Shown: piece after piece, positions 7,490 through 15,504 of the stretch | Layout of the letters: the number at the start of each line of letters is the position of its first letter | Position numbering within the stretch: the stretch's first letter is position 1 | DNA from: a virus | IMG/VR virus record: IMGVR_UViG_3300013110_000127 | Location: 1 to 31,214 of that record | DNA: 31,214 nucleotides | Strand: one strand, 5' to 3' | Position numbers and translations under genes: made by a program | The notes under the pieces: model-generated | Database searches by the model: none | Told to the model about the DNA's origin: nothing | The model's input: the letters and a program-made list of their open reading frames with translations, nothing else

Positions 7490-10113
7490 GCACTGCCCCC
7501 ATTAATGGCATAGACCCTACTTCCAACCTCTAATGAGACTGAAGGGTCTATGTCTCTTAGTTTAATTAGACCTTTCCGTAAATTATCTAACTGCTCCAAA
7601 AGCACGCCGTCATGTTTTGAGTTCTCAAACTTTGCCTTCTTCATCGGAACTGGACTCATGGCAGTTAAGGTATCCTCGAACCCCATCAATTGTGATTGTG
7701 TCATCTCTTCAGCAACAAACTCCCCTTTTGCTCTTGCGATATCCTTCGGGGACATGCCAGACTTCTTCATGTGCTGTTCATCCAACTTCAATTTCATACT
7801 TCCGTCTTCAATCCCCATCTTTACAAACATCGGAACAAGGACGTTGTCGGCGAAGGCGTGCCCAATACTAGACGAAGCGAGCAATCGACCAATGTAACTT
7901 CCCAGGAGACCACCTGCCATATAAGCAAGAGGTGTCAAGGCGACACCGAGACCAGGAGCAACATTTGCTAGTTGCACAATCCAACCGCCTGCCATGCCAC
8001 CCAACCATCCGCCGAGAGCACCTGCAACTGCCTCTAGTACCCCTCTGGCTTTACCTTTCACATCCAAAGTATCATCATTCAGAACCATTGCAGACTCACC
8101 TATTGCAAAAAGGGTTTCAACAATTGGGTACTTAGCGAGGGCAGCGAGCATTTTGCTGTTTGCTAATGCTTCACCCAACTTTGATCCATATTTAGCAAGA
8201 AGTCCACCGCCCGATTTCGCTCCCGCTTCGACTGCTTCGCCTGCAACAGTAGCTCCTATACTTGATGCTGCGCCTTTCGCGACATCATCAATACCACCTG
8301 CGGCCGATCCGGCTACCGAAGATGCGGCTTGAGTGGCTGCCTCGACGCACCCTGCTGCGCCTTTTGCTGTACCTGCTGCCCTTGCTGCGGCGAGCTGAGC
8401 CTTAAGTGTACCAATTTGTAACTTCATCCTTGGTATTCGCACGAAGTTATCGAATTTTGATTTCATGTATGCTGCGCTAACTGCCATCCCTGCCAAGGCA
8501 AGTGCTGGTATAGTTATCTTGGCATGCCTGGCCAAGAATCCGACCGTTTTGGCAATAGCTGGCATGTGCTTGTTGATCTGGTTGTTAAGTTTTTGGATCA
8601 GTTCTGCCATTGCAGCATCGATTCGCTTGCTTTGGTCTAGTGTTTTTTCTGTATCCTTCTTAATCTCTTCATCCGTTGCTGCTTCGTCTAGATTAGCTAC
8701 CTTAGCATCAAAATCTGCGAATTGCCCTCTAACTATCTTTTGAAAGTTTTCTGCACTCACCCCTGCAGACCCAAGATAACCCTGCATTGCGCGTTGAACG
8801 CGTTGATGTGGTACCCCGAACTGTGCTTCTGCTCTCTGATATGCTTCTGCAATCAATCTCACCTTGCCAGATGCATCTGCAGCAAGAAGGGCAACCCCAT
8901 TAACAAAAGATCCGCCCAATAATGAATTTAGTTTGGCAGCTGTCTTCAGGGCGTTTTCTGATGTGTCCAAATCTTCAGTTAAAGACATCAAATCTTCGAT
9001 CTTTACATTTGTTGCTCTCGCTGTTGCGGCAAGTCTAGCAAACATTTGCGGTGCACGTTTCCCGAATCGAGCATATGTTGGTAAAGTTTTAGCAAAGGAC
9101 CCAAGAGACTCTTTCTGAGTCATCCCATAGTCTTTGCCCATCTTATAAAGGGCCCTTACTGTATGGTCCATCTCTTCGGCATCCATCCCGATACCCTTTG
9201 ACATGGCTTGGTATGAACTCCCCATTGCCGTAACAGACACTCCAAGGGATTTTAACCTACCAGACATATTGGCCATTCTAACGATCTCTCCAGAGTCTCT
9301 AAAATCCTTAAAAACCTTCATCTCGCTTTGAAGATCCGCTAATATTTCACCAGCAGCTGCTGGAGACCCAGGACCATACACTGATGCCAACTCTTGGCCA
9401 ATATCCATCATCTCTGTTGTGAGTCCCGACAATCCAGTCTTCTGATACAGTTTTGCTCTTGCTTCATCTACTGCCTTAGCTTGTTCAAACATTTTCGTAA
9501 ACACAGCAACCAGGATATTTGATGAGTTGACGGTTTTCTTGAGTCCTTTCCCAAATCCCTTGATCGAACCAATAATGCCGTCTGGGCCTGAAAAGGAATT
9601 ACTAACGCCGAGGACTGACTGGGTCATCTTTACTGCTATGGATTCGCCTTTTGCTAGCGACTTCAACATGCTGTCATTTTCGTCTATTTCTTGCTTTAAC
9701 AGTTTGTACTTTTCTTGTGCTCTTTTGGCAGCTTCTGTGTTCAACTCTCCAGCTATAGCATATTCTTCTATTTTGCTCTTTATTTTAGACATTTGAGATT
9801 GTGCGATCTGCTTCTTTACTTCGGAAGCCTCTTGAGTATCCCACTCCAGATATTTGCCCGCTTTTTCACTATATTCTTTATCTTTCTTGAATTTCTCTAA
9901 GAGATTTCTGAAGTATTCACCTGATGATGTACCTCCAGTGGTGCCTCCAGATTTTCTTGATAGTATCTTTTCGTATTCGGATATTAAATCACTCAATAGA
10001 GCTTGATCAGAATCGGAAATCTCAGGAGAGGTTCCGTCGCCAGGGTTGTACTCACCCCCTTGTTCGAATTTCTTAAATAATTCTTTTAATTTTTGAGGGT
10101 TTATGAATGCCAT
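7486..10113 (-). CDS. Tape-measure-like protein, first copy
   Basis: Encodes 875 aa. Residues ~90-150 are charged and helical. The middle (about 200-420) shares blocks with the 737-aa neighbour (see there). The C-terminal half has long Ala/Gly-rich hydrophobic segments, such as ITIPALALAGMAVSAAYM (near 555) and LGGWLGGMAGGWIVQLANVA continuing into a second hydrophobic run (near 695-750), as expected for a tape measure that fills the tube and is ejected ahead of DNA. Position after tube gp19, gp26-like protein and small ORFs matches the usual order tube, assembly chaperone, tape measure. The AGGGGA SD sits in the stop of the previous gene. Family knowledge: tape measures set tail length and are chaperoned during assembly. 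Which of the two copies is the ruler cannot be told from sequence. Confidence 0.7.
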   Translation of the reverse strand: MAFINPQKLKELFKKFEQGGEYNPGDGTSPEISDSDQALLSDLISEYEKILSRKSGGTTGGTSSGEYFRNLLEKFKKDKEYSEKAGKYLEWDTQEASEVKKQIAQSQMSKIKSKIEEYAIAGELNTEAAKRAQEKYKLLKQEIDENDSMLKSLAKGESIAVKMTQSVLGVSNSFSGPDGIIGSIKGFGKGLKKTVNSSNILVAVFTKMFEQAKAVDEARAKLYQKTGLSGLTTEMMDIGQELASVYGPGSPAAAGEILADLQSEMKVFKDFRDSGEIVRMANMSGRLKSLGVSVTAMGSSYQAMSKGIGMDAEEMDHTVRALYKMGKDYGMTQKESLGSFAKTLPTYARFGKRAPQMFARLAATARATNVKIEDLMSLTEDLDTSENALKTAAKLNSLLGGSFVNGVALLAADASGKVRLIAEAYQRAEAQFGVPHQRVQRAMQGYLGSAGVSAENFQKIVRGQFADFDAKVANLDEAATDEEIKKDTEKTLDQSKRIDAAMAELIQKLNNQINKHMPAIAKTVGFLARHAKITIPALALAGMAVSAAYMKSKFDNFVRIPRMKLQIGTLKAQLAAARAAGTAKGAAGCVEAATQAASSVAGSAAGGIDDVAKGAASSIGATVAGEAVEAGAKSGGGLLAKYGSKLGEALANSKMLAALAKYPIVETLFAIGESAMVLNDDTLDVKGKARGVLEAVAGALGGWLGGMAGGWIVQLANVAPGLGVALTPLAYMAGGLLGSYIGRLLASSSIGHAFADNVLVPMFVKMGIEDGSMKLKLDEQHMKKSGMSPKDIARAKGEFVAEEMTQSQLMGFEDTLTAMSPVPMKKAKFENSKHDGVLLEQLDNLRKGLIKLRDIDPSVSLEVGSRVYAINGGSA

Positions 10114-10124
10114 TTAGAAGTCCC

Positions 10125-10433
10125 CTACTTAAAAGGCCAAACTAAACCCGTATCTCTTTCAAAAGATTTGATTGACCTATCTAACTTGAATTTGTCTTTA
10201 AACGTCTTTGGATTGTTTAAACCATATTGAGACAAAGAAGAGAGGTACCTTTTTTCGCCTGCAAGCGTCCTGACAAAGGAATCCACCTGTGCTGGTGATC
10301 CTTTAACAGATACAGGAAAATATTCACCCGTAAATAGAGCGTCCAAGACCATTCTCAACCTTGCGCCCATAGCGACCAAAAAACTTTCGTCGATCTTTGT
10401 GAAGTCTATTACAATTGGTTCTTTCTTATTCAT
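10125..10433 (-). CDS. Small conserved-looking tail-cluster protein, function unknown
   Basis: Encodes 102 aa from MNKKEPIVIDFTKIDESFL. I chose the ATG at 10433 because GGAG lies 6 nt upstream of it; an ATG four codons earlier (10445) has no SD of its own. The protein has an N-terminal IDFTKIDESFLVAMGARLRM segment, a central PVSVKGSPAQVDSFVRTLAG and a C-terminal YGLNNPKTFKDKFKLDRSIK followed by FERDTGLVWPFK. It looks like a compact alpha/beta domain, with no membrane segment. The same pattern seems familiar from hypothetical proteins of T4-like phages, but I have no function for it. Its place between the gp26-like gene and the tape measures suggests tape-measure chaperoning or hub assembly; that is inference only. 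Confidence 0.7.
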   Translation of the reverse strand: MNKKEPIVIDFTKIDESFLVAMGARLRMVLDALFTGEYFPVSVKGSPAQVDSFVRTLAGEKRYLSSLSQYGLNNPKTFKDKFKLDRSIKSFERDTGLVWPFK

Positions 10434-10485
10434 AAACGTCTCCATTAGTAATTAGTTTGGCAAGTCAAAAGAGGATATTGTTTGT

Positions 10486-10647
10486 TTATTTCTTGATCTT
10501 TTCAGCTTCCTTGTTCCTTTCTTCAAAGTACTTGGAGAGTCTTTCCACAAACCACCTTCTAATGGTTATAGGTAGGTCATAAACATCGAAATAGTTCCAA
10601 TTACCGTGCTGAACTAGATAAAATATCTGTTCGTGCACATGTAACAT
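10486..10647 (-). CDS. Small ORF behind gp26-like gene, possible gp51-like or frameshift extension
   Basis: From the first ATG (10647) this is 53 aa: helical, aromatic and charged (MLHVHEQIFYLVQHGNWNYF, then DLPITIRRWFVERLSKYFEE). The compact '-DV-DLP-x-x-R-R-WF-x-x-L' pattern resembles short hub-assembly or tape-measure-chaperone helices in T4-like phages. The ATG has no Shine-Dalgarno; the frame is open further upstream to a TTG at 10728, deep inside the gp26-like gene, where it has rare-looking CGG/AGG codons and no start signal. The frame is +1 (equally -2) relative to the gp26-like gene, and a run of seven U lies at the junction, so this ORF may be reached by ribosomal frameshifting, adding 59 residues to the gp26-like protein. 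Independent initiation by reinitiation (stop and ATG are 4 nt apart) remains possible. Confidence 0.6.
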   Translation of the reverse strand: MLHVHEQIFYLVQHGNWNYFDVYDLPITIRRWFVERLSKYFEERNKEAEKIKK

Positions 10648-10651
10648 ATAA

Positions 10652-11518
10652 TCAGAGGTCAGGCCAAAAAAACGTCGCCTCCAGGGGTACCTCCGTTTCG
10701 GCTTCGGCACCGCAATACATACACTCAAAATCTTCCTTGAGTCTTACAGTTGGAACAAGGGAAGCATAGTTCTTTCTCAAGAACCTAGAATCTCTCGCTG
10801 GCATTTCACCTATCATCTCATTCAAATCAGCTGGGTTTGCGATTTCGTCAATAGATACAATGATCATCTTTAAGAAGTCCGTCGTATTGGTTTCTGCCAA
10901 CTTGTTCTTCTTCTTTGATGACATTCTACTGGCCATCCTAGATTCATCCCTAGACGTCAACAACCTAACAACAACATTTTGCCCTGACATAGGGAGAGTT
11001 GTCTCGAAGTGCCCTTGATGATTTGTCTTAAAATTCTCTGACTGTTCAAACTTCTCAAAATACTTATGATATTCTGATAGGTCAACTGTGATGTCACAGT
11101 CTGTATTGCACTCTGGGCAGGTTATCTTTACTTCATAATCAGGCCCATACCCTGTTACTCTTGCAGCGACCATAATTGCTGACTTATCACCGATAAGCAG
11201 ATCTGCTACCTGAATGCTTTGATCGACCATAATGTTCTGAATGAACTTATCAATTGCCACTCCCTTTCTTAAAAGAGCGGGAGATGTTAAGATATCTTCA
11301 TCCCTGGCTGTCATGAATCTAATCTCAACTGTCTCTTGACCGTGGAGAGGGTGATTCTGTGGATAAAACAGACCCCTAGACGGCAGTTCGACGAATTCGG
11401 TGTTTGCCGTTCTTCTTACTGCTTGTACTGGGGGTTGTGGACTTTGTAACTCCTCTGGAGCTGTTTGTTTTTTGGCAGGAGGCGCTTTGCGCGCCATCCT
11501 GTTCGAATTTCTACTCAT
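10652..11518 (-). CDS. 26: gp26-like baseplate hub / tail assembly protein
   Basis: This 288-aa protein belongs by pattern to the T4 gp26 family: residues 42-60 (FVELPSRGLFYPQNHPLHG), then VEIRFMTARDEDILTSPALL, then LLIGDKSAIMVAARVTGYG. A likely zinc site is formed by C134, C137 (CPEC) and C141, with C266 and C269 (CMYC) near the C terminus. T4 gp26 is 208 aa; the extra length is an Ala/Pro-rich basic N-terminal tail (1-35) and the C-terminal Cys pair. The family is annotated as a baseplate hub subunit or assembly factor, and it sits where other long-tailed phages keep the tail assembly chaperone. The last codons before the stop contain TTT TTT T, discussed separately as a frameshift site. 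SD GTGAGG precedes the ATG. Confidence 0.75.
   Translation of the reverse strand: MSRNSNRMARKAPPAKKQTAPEELQSPQPPVQAVRRTANTEFVELPSRGLFYPQNHPLHGQETVEIRFMTARDEDILTSPALLRKGVAIDKFIQNIMVDQSIQVADLLIGDKSAIMVAARVTGYGPDYEVKITCPECNTDCDITVDLSEYHKYFEKFEQSENFKTNHQGHFETTLPMSGQNVVVRLLTSRDESRMASRMSSKKKNKLAETNTTDFLKMIIVSIDEIANPADLNEMIGEMPARDSRFLRKNYASLVPTVRLKEDFECMYCGAEAETEVPLEATFFWPDL
10666..10682 (-). other. Candidate programmed frameshift site (U7 run with upstream SD-like GGAGG)
   Basis: On the coding strand the gp26-like gene reads ACG TTT TTT TGG four codons before its stop. The seven T run (10666-10672) lets tRNA-Phe re-pair perfectly after a +1 or a -2 slip, and either slip enters the frame of the small downstream ORF (GGC CTG ACC onward from 10665). 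A GGAGG (10678-10682) lies 5 nt before the run, and such internal SD-like sites are known to stimulate frameshifting in other genes. The slip would give a protein of about 343-344 aa that keeps all five cysteines. No frameshifting is shown directly; a homopolymer sequencing error would look similar. Confidence 0.45.
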
Positions 11519-11541
11519 TTAAACCTCACTTTACTAAAACT

Positions 11542-11561
11542 ATTATAAACCAAAATAAATA
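11542..11561 (-). promoter_or_regulatory. Possible promoter region upstream of gp26-like gene
   Basis: The coding strand carries TATAAT (11542-11547), preceded by an A/T-rich TATTTATTTTGG stretch. From the TATAAT onward (TATAATAGTTTTAGT) it is nearly the same as the leader of the 121-aa gene (TATAATCGTTTTAGT at 26908-26922). Recurrence of the same string before two unrelated genes suggests a shared signal. A -35 box is not evident. Confidence 0.3.
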
Positions 11562-11570
11562 TTTTTTTTA

Positions 11571-12197
11571 TTAAACTCCTGGTGCTAATCCAGTAAGTCC
11601 TGCCTGTGCGCCTTGCCCAGACTGTTGAACCTGACGAAGTGCGCCCTTATCTGAAACGCCCTTAGTATCAAGTCCTGCCCAATCAAATCTCATCGTAAGT
11701 TCAACGTTTACAAGATCGTCAGACTCATAATCAAGATCACCAAAGTTAACACTCTTAATCCAAGGATTATATAGAGACCAGGTCTCGATCGGAGATCCAT
11801 TCTCATCAATCGTGTGAATATACACTCTACCACCCACTGCGCTTGTTGCCTGCTTCTTAGAGAAGGTAACAATATTGCTCGCCTTACCTCTACCCAGAGG
11901 GTCATTCAAGAAGTTGTGCGGTGCAACGTAACCAGACAATTCAATCAAGTCCAACATGGTCTTTGATGCATCTGGATCAACTGGATCAACAAGAGTCATA
12001 CTGATCTCTTCCCACTCCAATCTCCCAGGGTAATAAAACTTATAGTTAATAAAACTATGCTCAGACTCCGATACCGAAAAATTGGGTTTACCCGTTGTCT
12101 TCACGATCCACTGCGGGATACCATTAAACGATAACAAAAATCTGTATTTTCTCTTTGGCTCAATTGAAGCATCTGACCAAAATTTCTGACTTGCCAT
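11571..12197 (-). CDS. 19: Tail tube protein (gp19-like)
   Basis: This 208-aa protein lies directly after the sheath gene, as in T4. The N-terminal part has the tube-protein pattern KYRFLLSFNGIPQWIVKTTG, then KPNFSVSESEHSFINYKFYY and PGRLEWEEISMTLVDPVDPD, and the core ends with ELTMRFDWAGLD: a beta-barrel that makes stacked hexameric rings. T4 gp19 is 163 aa; the added length is mainly a C-terminal Gly/Gln/Ala tail of about 35 residues (GVSDKGALRQVQQSGQGAQA and on), probably flexible. The SD is a perfect AGGAGG. The 43-nt leader holds a 17-nt palindrome. This is one of the safest calls in the window. Confidence 0.9.
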   Translation of the reverse strand: MASQKFWSDASIEPKRKYRFLLSFNGIPQWIVKTTGKPNFSVSESEHSFINYKFYYPGRLEWEEISMTLVDPVDPDASKTMLDLIELSGYVAPHNFLNDPLGRGKASNIVTFSKKQATSAVGGRVYIHTIDENGSPIETWSLYNPWIKSVNFGDLDYESDDLVNVELTMRFDWAGLDTKGVSDKGALRQVQQSGQGAQAGLTGLAPGV

Positions 12198-12213
12198 TAT
12201 AAAAATCCTCCTA

Positions 12214-12230
12214 ACACTATTAAATAGTGT
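12214..12230. promoter_or_regulatory. 17-nt perfect palindrome in tail tube leader
   Basis: ACACTATTAAATAGTGT has two 8-nt arms around one central base, lying 17 nt upstream of the tube ATG and next to the AGGAGG. In RNA it could fold as a 6-bp hairpin beside the ribosome site; in DNA it could bind a dimeric regulator. Its core is the same TAAATAG / CTATTTA element found before several other genes. There is no U-run, so a terminator is unlikely. Confidence 0.4.
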
Positions 12231-12240
12231 CTATTATTTT

Positions 12241-15200
12241 TTAATCTTCAAATGATGCACCTGAATTGGTGATCATGAAGTCGATCGCAATGAACTCAAT
12301 TGCTCTGGCAGGCTTCAAGAAGATCTTTGCGTACATGATATTTCTATCAATCAAATCTGGTGTCGTTGTTGTCTCATCAAGTACAACCTTGAATTCCGTC
12401 AAACCAAATCTAGACTTTACACCGTCCAGGAAAGGTTCTACAGAACCACGGAATCTATCCCATGTTGCTTGTACGTTCTGATCGAAAAGCAACGTTGCTG
12501 CTCTTCTTGACACCTCTTTCTTGATGTAGATCATCAAGCGACGTACATTAATTCTATCAAGTGCTGAAGGCGTTGCTTGAAGCGTCTTCTGACCAAACAC
12601 CACAATGCCCTCTGCTGGGAACTGCGCGATTGGGTTAATATTCGCCTCATATAGATCGTCTCTCTCTTTCGAAGAAACTCTCTGAGATACTGCAAGTACT
12701 GGCAGACCGCCAGCACCCTCTGACAATCCACCTCTGGTGAACCCTGCAGGTGCGAACCATAACTCAGATCTTGCCTGAGTGCTACCAAACGTTCCAAGTG
12801 CCACAACTGACGGTGGTACCCAAATCTGTCGGTCGCTGATCTGGTCAGAGACCTTAACCCAAGGATAGAAAGCACAAGCATAACTTGAGTTCAACCCTCT
12901 GTTCTCTATATTGTCAACTGCTGTTCTGACCTTTGAATTCTGAATTCGGGTCTTGAAGTCATCAGTATTCTCTGTTGATGGAATATAACCGCCTGCCTCG
13001 ATATCAATGACAGCGAGAGTGTCTGCGCGGTCCTCACACGTTCTAATCATGTGATTTGTTATTCTCGTGTTCGTGATGCCTGGGATGGCAAGAGCGTTCA
13101 TCTCTACCACCTCTGGATCTGCGACAGCGTCGATGCCGCGCTTAAGTGTCGCGATTTCGTATGCTGTTGTCTCGTCACCAGAAGAGAACTTGGAATTTCT
13201 AAATGGTTCCTTCTCCGTAATATCAAAACCATCAAACCCACCATATACTGGGCAAGTGAATTTTGCGAACCCTGCCTTAACTAGGTCCTTATATCCACCT
13301 CTCTTGGCGGTGTAGGACTTGTTGAGTGCTCTAGATCCACTGACATATACCGCTGTGCCAACATCTACTGGAGTGATTGACCCCTGGTTCTTACCAAGGT
13401 TAGATGCCAGAGATCCCGACTTACTTACTATGATAAGGTCATCCAAAGTGAACATGAATGAATTCTCTACCTTTGCGGATGCTGCAGAGGCGTCATAAAC
13501 ACCTGCGCCCAAGAACCCACTACCCATGCGGCGAGTAATGTCGACGAACGAAGGATCGAACTTTGTATCTGTTGGTGTTCTGTATGTCGAAACACCAAAG
13601 AATGAGTTCTTCGGATTTGACAGACCCTCTTCAGATGCTGAAAGTCTCATTGGTAATGTTGGATAGACCAACGATGCAGTCAATTTCTGTGGGAATCCCA
13701 AATAAGGGATGTTCGTACTACCTGCTGACTTGATACCTGTTGCGCTTGTGCCAGCGACTACGTCTGACGATGCGGCTAAAATAGCGGACCCAGTTGCTGC
13801 GCCCATAAATTTACCTTCGCCATTACTTCCAGAATCATGTACGGTAAATGCGCCAAATCCAGTTGCAACCTTGGTTTCGCCTGTAGCGATTGTACCCGTC
13901 TTGTATCTAGGCGGACCATAGAAACCGAATGGCATACTGATCGGATCGGTAACACCGTTATCAACATCCTGATCAACCAACACTCTAAAGAATGAAGAGT
14001 TGTTGTCATAATTACCGTAAACCCTGTATCTCTTGTCTGTTTCGTCCCACTCTCTGTACTTGTCACCGACTTTACGTCCGATATAGTTACTAGAGTTAGG
14101 GTTTAGATTACACTGTGAGAATCTCTCCAAAACAACTGGCCTTGCATCGTTGTCAGAAATTCTTCTGACCAACACTGAAAATGTTCCGTAAGGATCTACG
14201 TCATTACCTGCCTTTACATCGGTAATTGAAACTTTTAAGTTTCTGGTGTTCCACCCACCGTCGTTAATACCAACAAATCTAAACAACTTCTGCATCGCCG
14301 CTGCTTTGTATCCAGTACCAATAGCATTTAAATCCTGAGAAAAGATCCAAGGCGTTCTAGAGTCCTGGTGGGCGATTGCTCTTACCATGCCGCTTGTCGT
14401 ACTATGAAGAGGTACAATCATAGCGCATAGGGAACTATCAGCAGATAACTCGCCTTTGTGAAGCGATCCACTGGTTCCTAAGAATCCGTGCGTGTCTTTA
14501 GCAAATCTGTCGAATGACTCTCCCAACCAGTATTTTGTTAATCCTGCTGCCTGAGTCGTGTCACCGTTTGTCAGTGTAGGGTTCGTGTTGAACACCTTTC
14601 TAATATATTTGTCCGAATTTCTATCAAAGTTGAAGGTTACTCTTCTTTCTGCCTTTGCGCCGTCTGTAAGAAGTGCTGAGAACTCCATTTTTGATGAATC
14701 CGTCGATTGTACAAGTACGTGAGAACCAGTGCCGTGGATACGTGCGCCTGGCCAGTGTGCTTTTTCACCAGCAAGGTGTCCAATGGTGCCCGTCAATGCC
14801 ATTGCGCCCTTTTGGAAGTACCAAACAGCGGCAAGGTTACCTTCCATTGCTCTGTTTTGGTTTAGTTTCTCACCTTGTGATGTGATTGAGGCATTTTCCC
14901 CAACTAAACTGCTACGTCGGTCAACACCGCCCGTAGAAAAAAGATACAAACCATAAACTGCTGATTTGGTGTCATCGACAGCAGATGCATCCAAAGACTG
15001 ATCTAGCGTCCAACCTGCGGCGCCAGCTGAAGTTGCTTGCGGGTCTTCTGTGCCCAACAATCTAACGACATTAACAGGCCCCGCGTTTTTCAAAAATGCT
15101 TGGGCAGCATATGCGGCGTAAGTTGGCGCAGTTTCGTTGCCTTCTCTCCAAACATCACCACCCTTACCTCCTGGGATTGGGTTGCCAAACACTTCAATGA

Positions 15201-15363
15201 ATTGTGACATGCTATCGACCCTAAGAGGGATCATACCTGGACCTTTTGCTAGGCGACCAACGATCGTTGGACCTACGTCCTCTGGCTCTCTTGCCAATTG
15301 TGAGTTATCGATCTCATTGAGAAAGATACCTGGGGATACAAATTTAAATCTCTTTACAGACAT
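12241..15363 (-). CDS. 18: Tail sheath protein (gp18-like), enlarged
   Basis: Encodes 1040 aa. The start is classic for contractile sheaths: FVSPGIFLNEIDNSQLAREP, then VGPTIVGRLAKGPGMIPLRV and SMSQFIEVFG. A conserved block near residue 755 (ALAIPGITNTRITNHMIRTC, followed by ADTLAVIDIE) and the C-terminal domain (VRRLMIYIKKEVSRRAATLL; VQATWDRFRGSVEPFLD; ending in FMITNSGASFED) match the part of the sheath that packs on the tube and links neighbours. T4 gp18 is 659 aa, so roughly 380 residues are extra. They lie in the middle (about 120-650), which is Ser/Gly/Thr-rich and probably forms outward-facing domains. Preceded by AAGGAG SD. Sheath identity is firm; the inserted domains are unidentified. 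Confidence 0.9.
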   Translation of the reverse strand: MSVKRFKFVSPGIFLNEIDNSQLAREPEDVGPTIVGRLAKGPGMIPLRVDSMSQFIEVFGNPIPGGKGGDVWREGNETAPTYAAYAAQAFLKNAGPVNVVRLLGTEDPQATSAGAAGWTLDQSLDASAVDDTKSAVYGLYLFSTGGVDRRSSLVGENASITSQGEKLNQNRAMEGNLAAVWYFQKGAMALTGTIGHLAGEKAHWPGARIHGTGSHVLVQSTDSSKMEFSALLTDGAKAERRVTFNFDRNSDKYIRKVFNTNPTLTNGDTTQAAGLTKYWLGESFDRFAKDTHGFLGTSGSLHKGELSADSSLCAMIVPLHSTTSGMVRAIAHQDSRTPWIFSQDLNAIGTGYKAAAMQKLFRFVGINDGGWNTRNLKVSITDVKAGNDVDPYGTFSVLVRRISDNDARPVVLERFSQCNLNPNSSNYIGRKVGDKYREWDETDKRYRVYGNYDNNSSFFRVLVDQDVDNGVTDPISMPFGFYGPPRYKTGTIATGETKVATGFGAFTVHDSGSNGEGKFMGAATGSAILAASSDVVAGTSATGIKSAGSTNIPYLGFPQKLTASLVYPTLPMRLSASEEGLSNPKNSFFGVSTYRTPTDTKFDPSFVDITRRMGSGFLGAGVYDASAASAKVENSFMFTLDDLIIVSKSGSLASNLGKNQGSITPVDVGTAVYVSGSRALNKSYTAKRGGYKDLVKAGFAKFTCPVYGGFDGFDITEKEPFRNSKFSSGDETTAYEIATLKRGIDAVADPEVVEMNALAIPGITNTRITNHMIRTCEDRADTLAVIDIEAGGYIPSTENTDDFKTRIQNSKVRTAVDNIENRGLNSSYACAFYPWVKVSDQISDRQIWVPPSVVALGTFGSTQARSELWFAPAGFTRGGLSEGAGGLPVLAVSQRVSSKERDDLYEANINPIAQFPAEGIVVFGQKTLQATPSALDRINVRRLMIYIKKEVSRRAATLLFDQNVQATWDRFRGSVEPFLDGVKSRFGLTEFKVVLDETTTTPDLIDRNIMYAKIFLKPARAIEFIAIDFMITNSGASFED

Positions 15364-15414
15364 ACTGGAAATCTCCTTATAACGAAAAATTACAAAATAT
15401 TATTTATTTTCTCT

Positions 15415-15425
15415 CTATTAAATAG
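15415..15425. promoter_or_regulatory. Palindromic CTATTTAATAG element upstream of sheath gene
   Basis: The 11-nt palindrome sits in the 141-nt gap between the fibre gene stop and the sheath start, about 52 nt before the sheath ATG. It is the same core as the 17-nt palindrome before the tube gene, and it is followed on the coding strand by an A/T-rich AAAATAAATAATA tract. A late promoter or processing signal is possible. Confidence 0.3.
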
Positions 15426-15471
15426 TCTTTGAAAATTCCAAAAGTTAGTAAAAGAAACAAGAAAAGGAAGT

Positions 15472-15489
15472 GGGGGGCGTGAGCCCCCC
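15472..15489 (-). terminator. GC hairpin downstream of large fibre gene
   Basis: GGGGGGC and GCCCCCC pair over 7 bp around a 4-nt loop, 16 nt after the fibre gene stop. On the coding strand the downstream side is pyrimidine-rich (CACTTCCTTTTCTTG), a modest U-tract. It fits an intrinsic terminator or an mRNA 3'-end stabiliser separating fibre and sheath transcripts. Confidence 0.65.
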
Positions 15490-15504
15490 ATTTAGGTAGG
15501 TTTA

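Noticed and set aside
4310-11518. Similar N-termini MSRYSNRT (gp53-like) and MSRNSNRM (gp26-like)
   Set aside because: A short match at the starts of proteins that otherwise differ completely; probably chance or shared composition.
12534-14066. Alternative minus-strand frames of 115 and 96 codons inside the sheath gene (also 89 codons at 18114-18383 in the fibre gene)
   Set aside because: They overlap the sheath or fibre reading frame fully, have no SD and show no sensible protein pattern.
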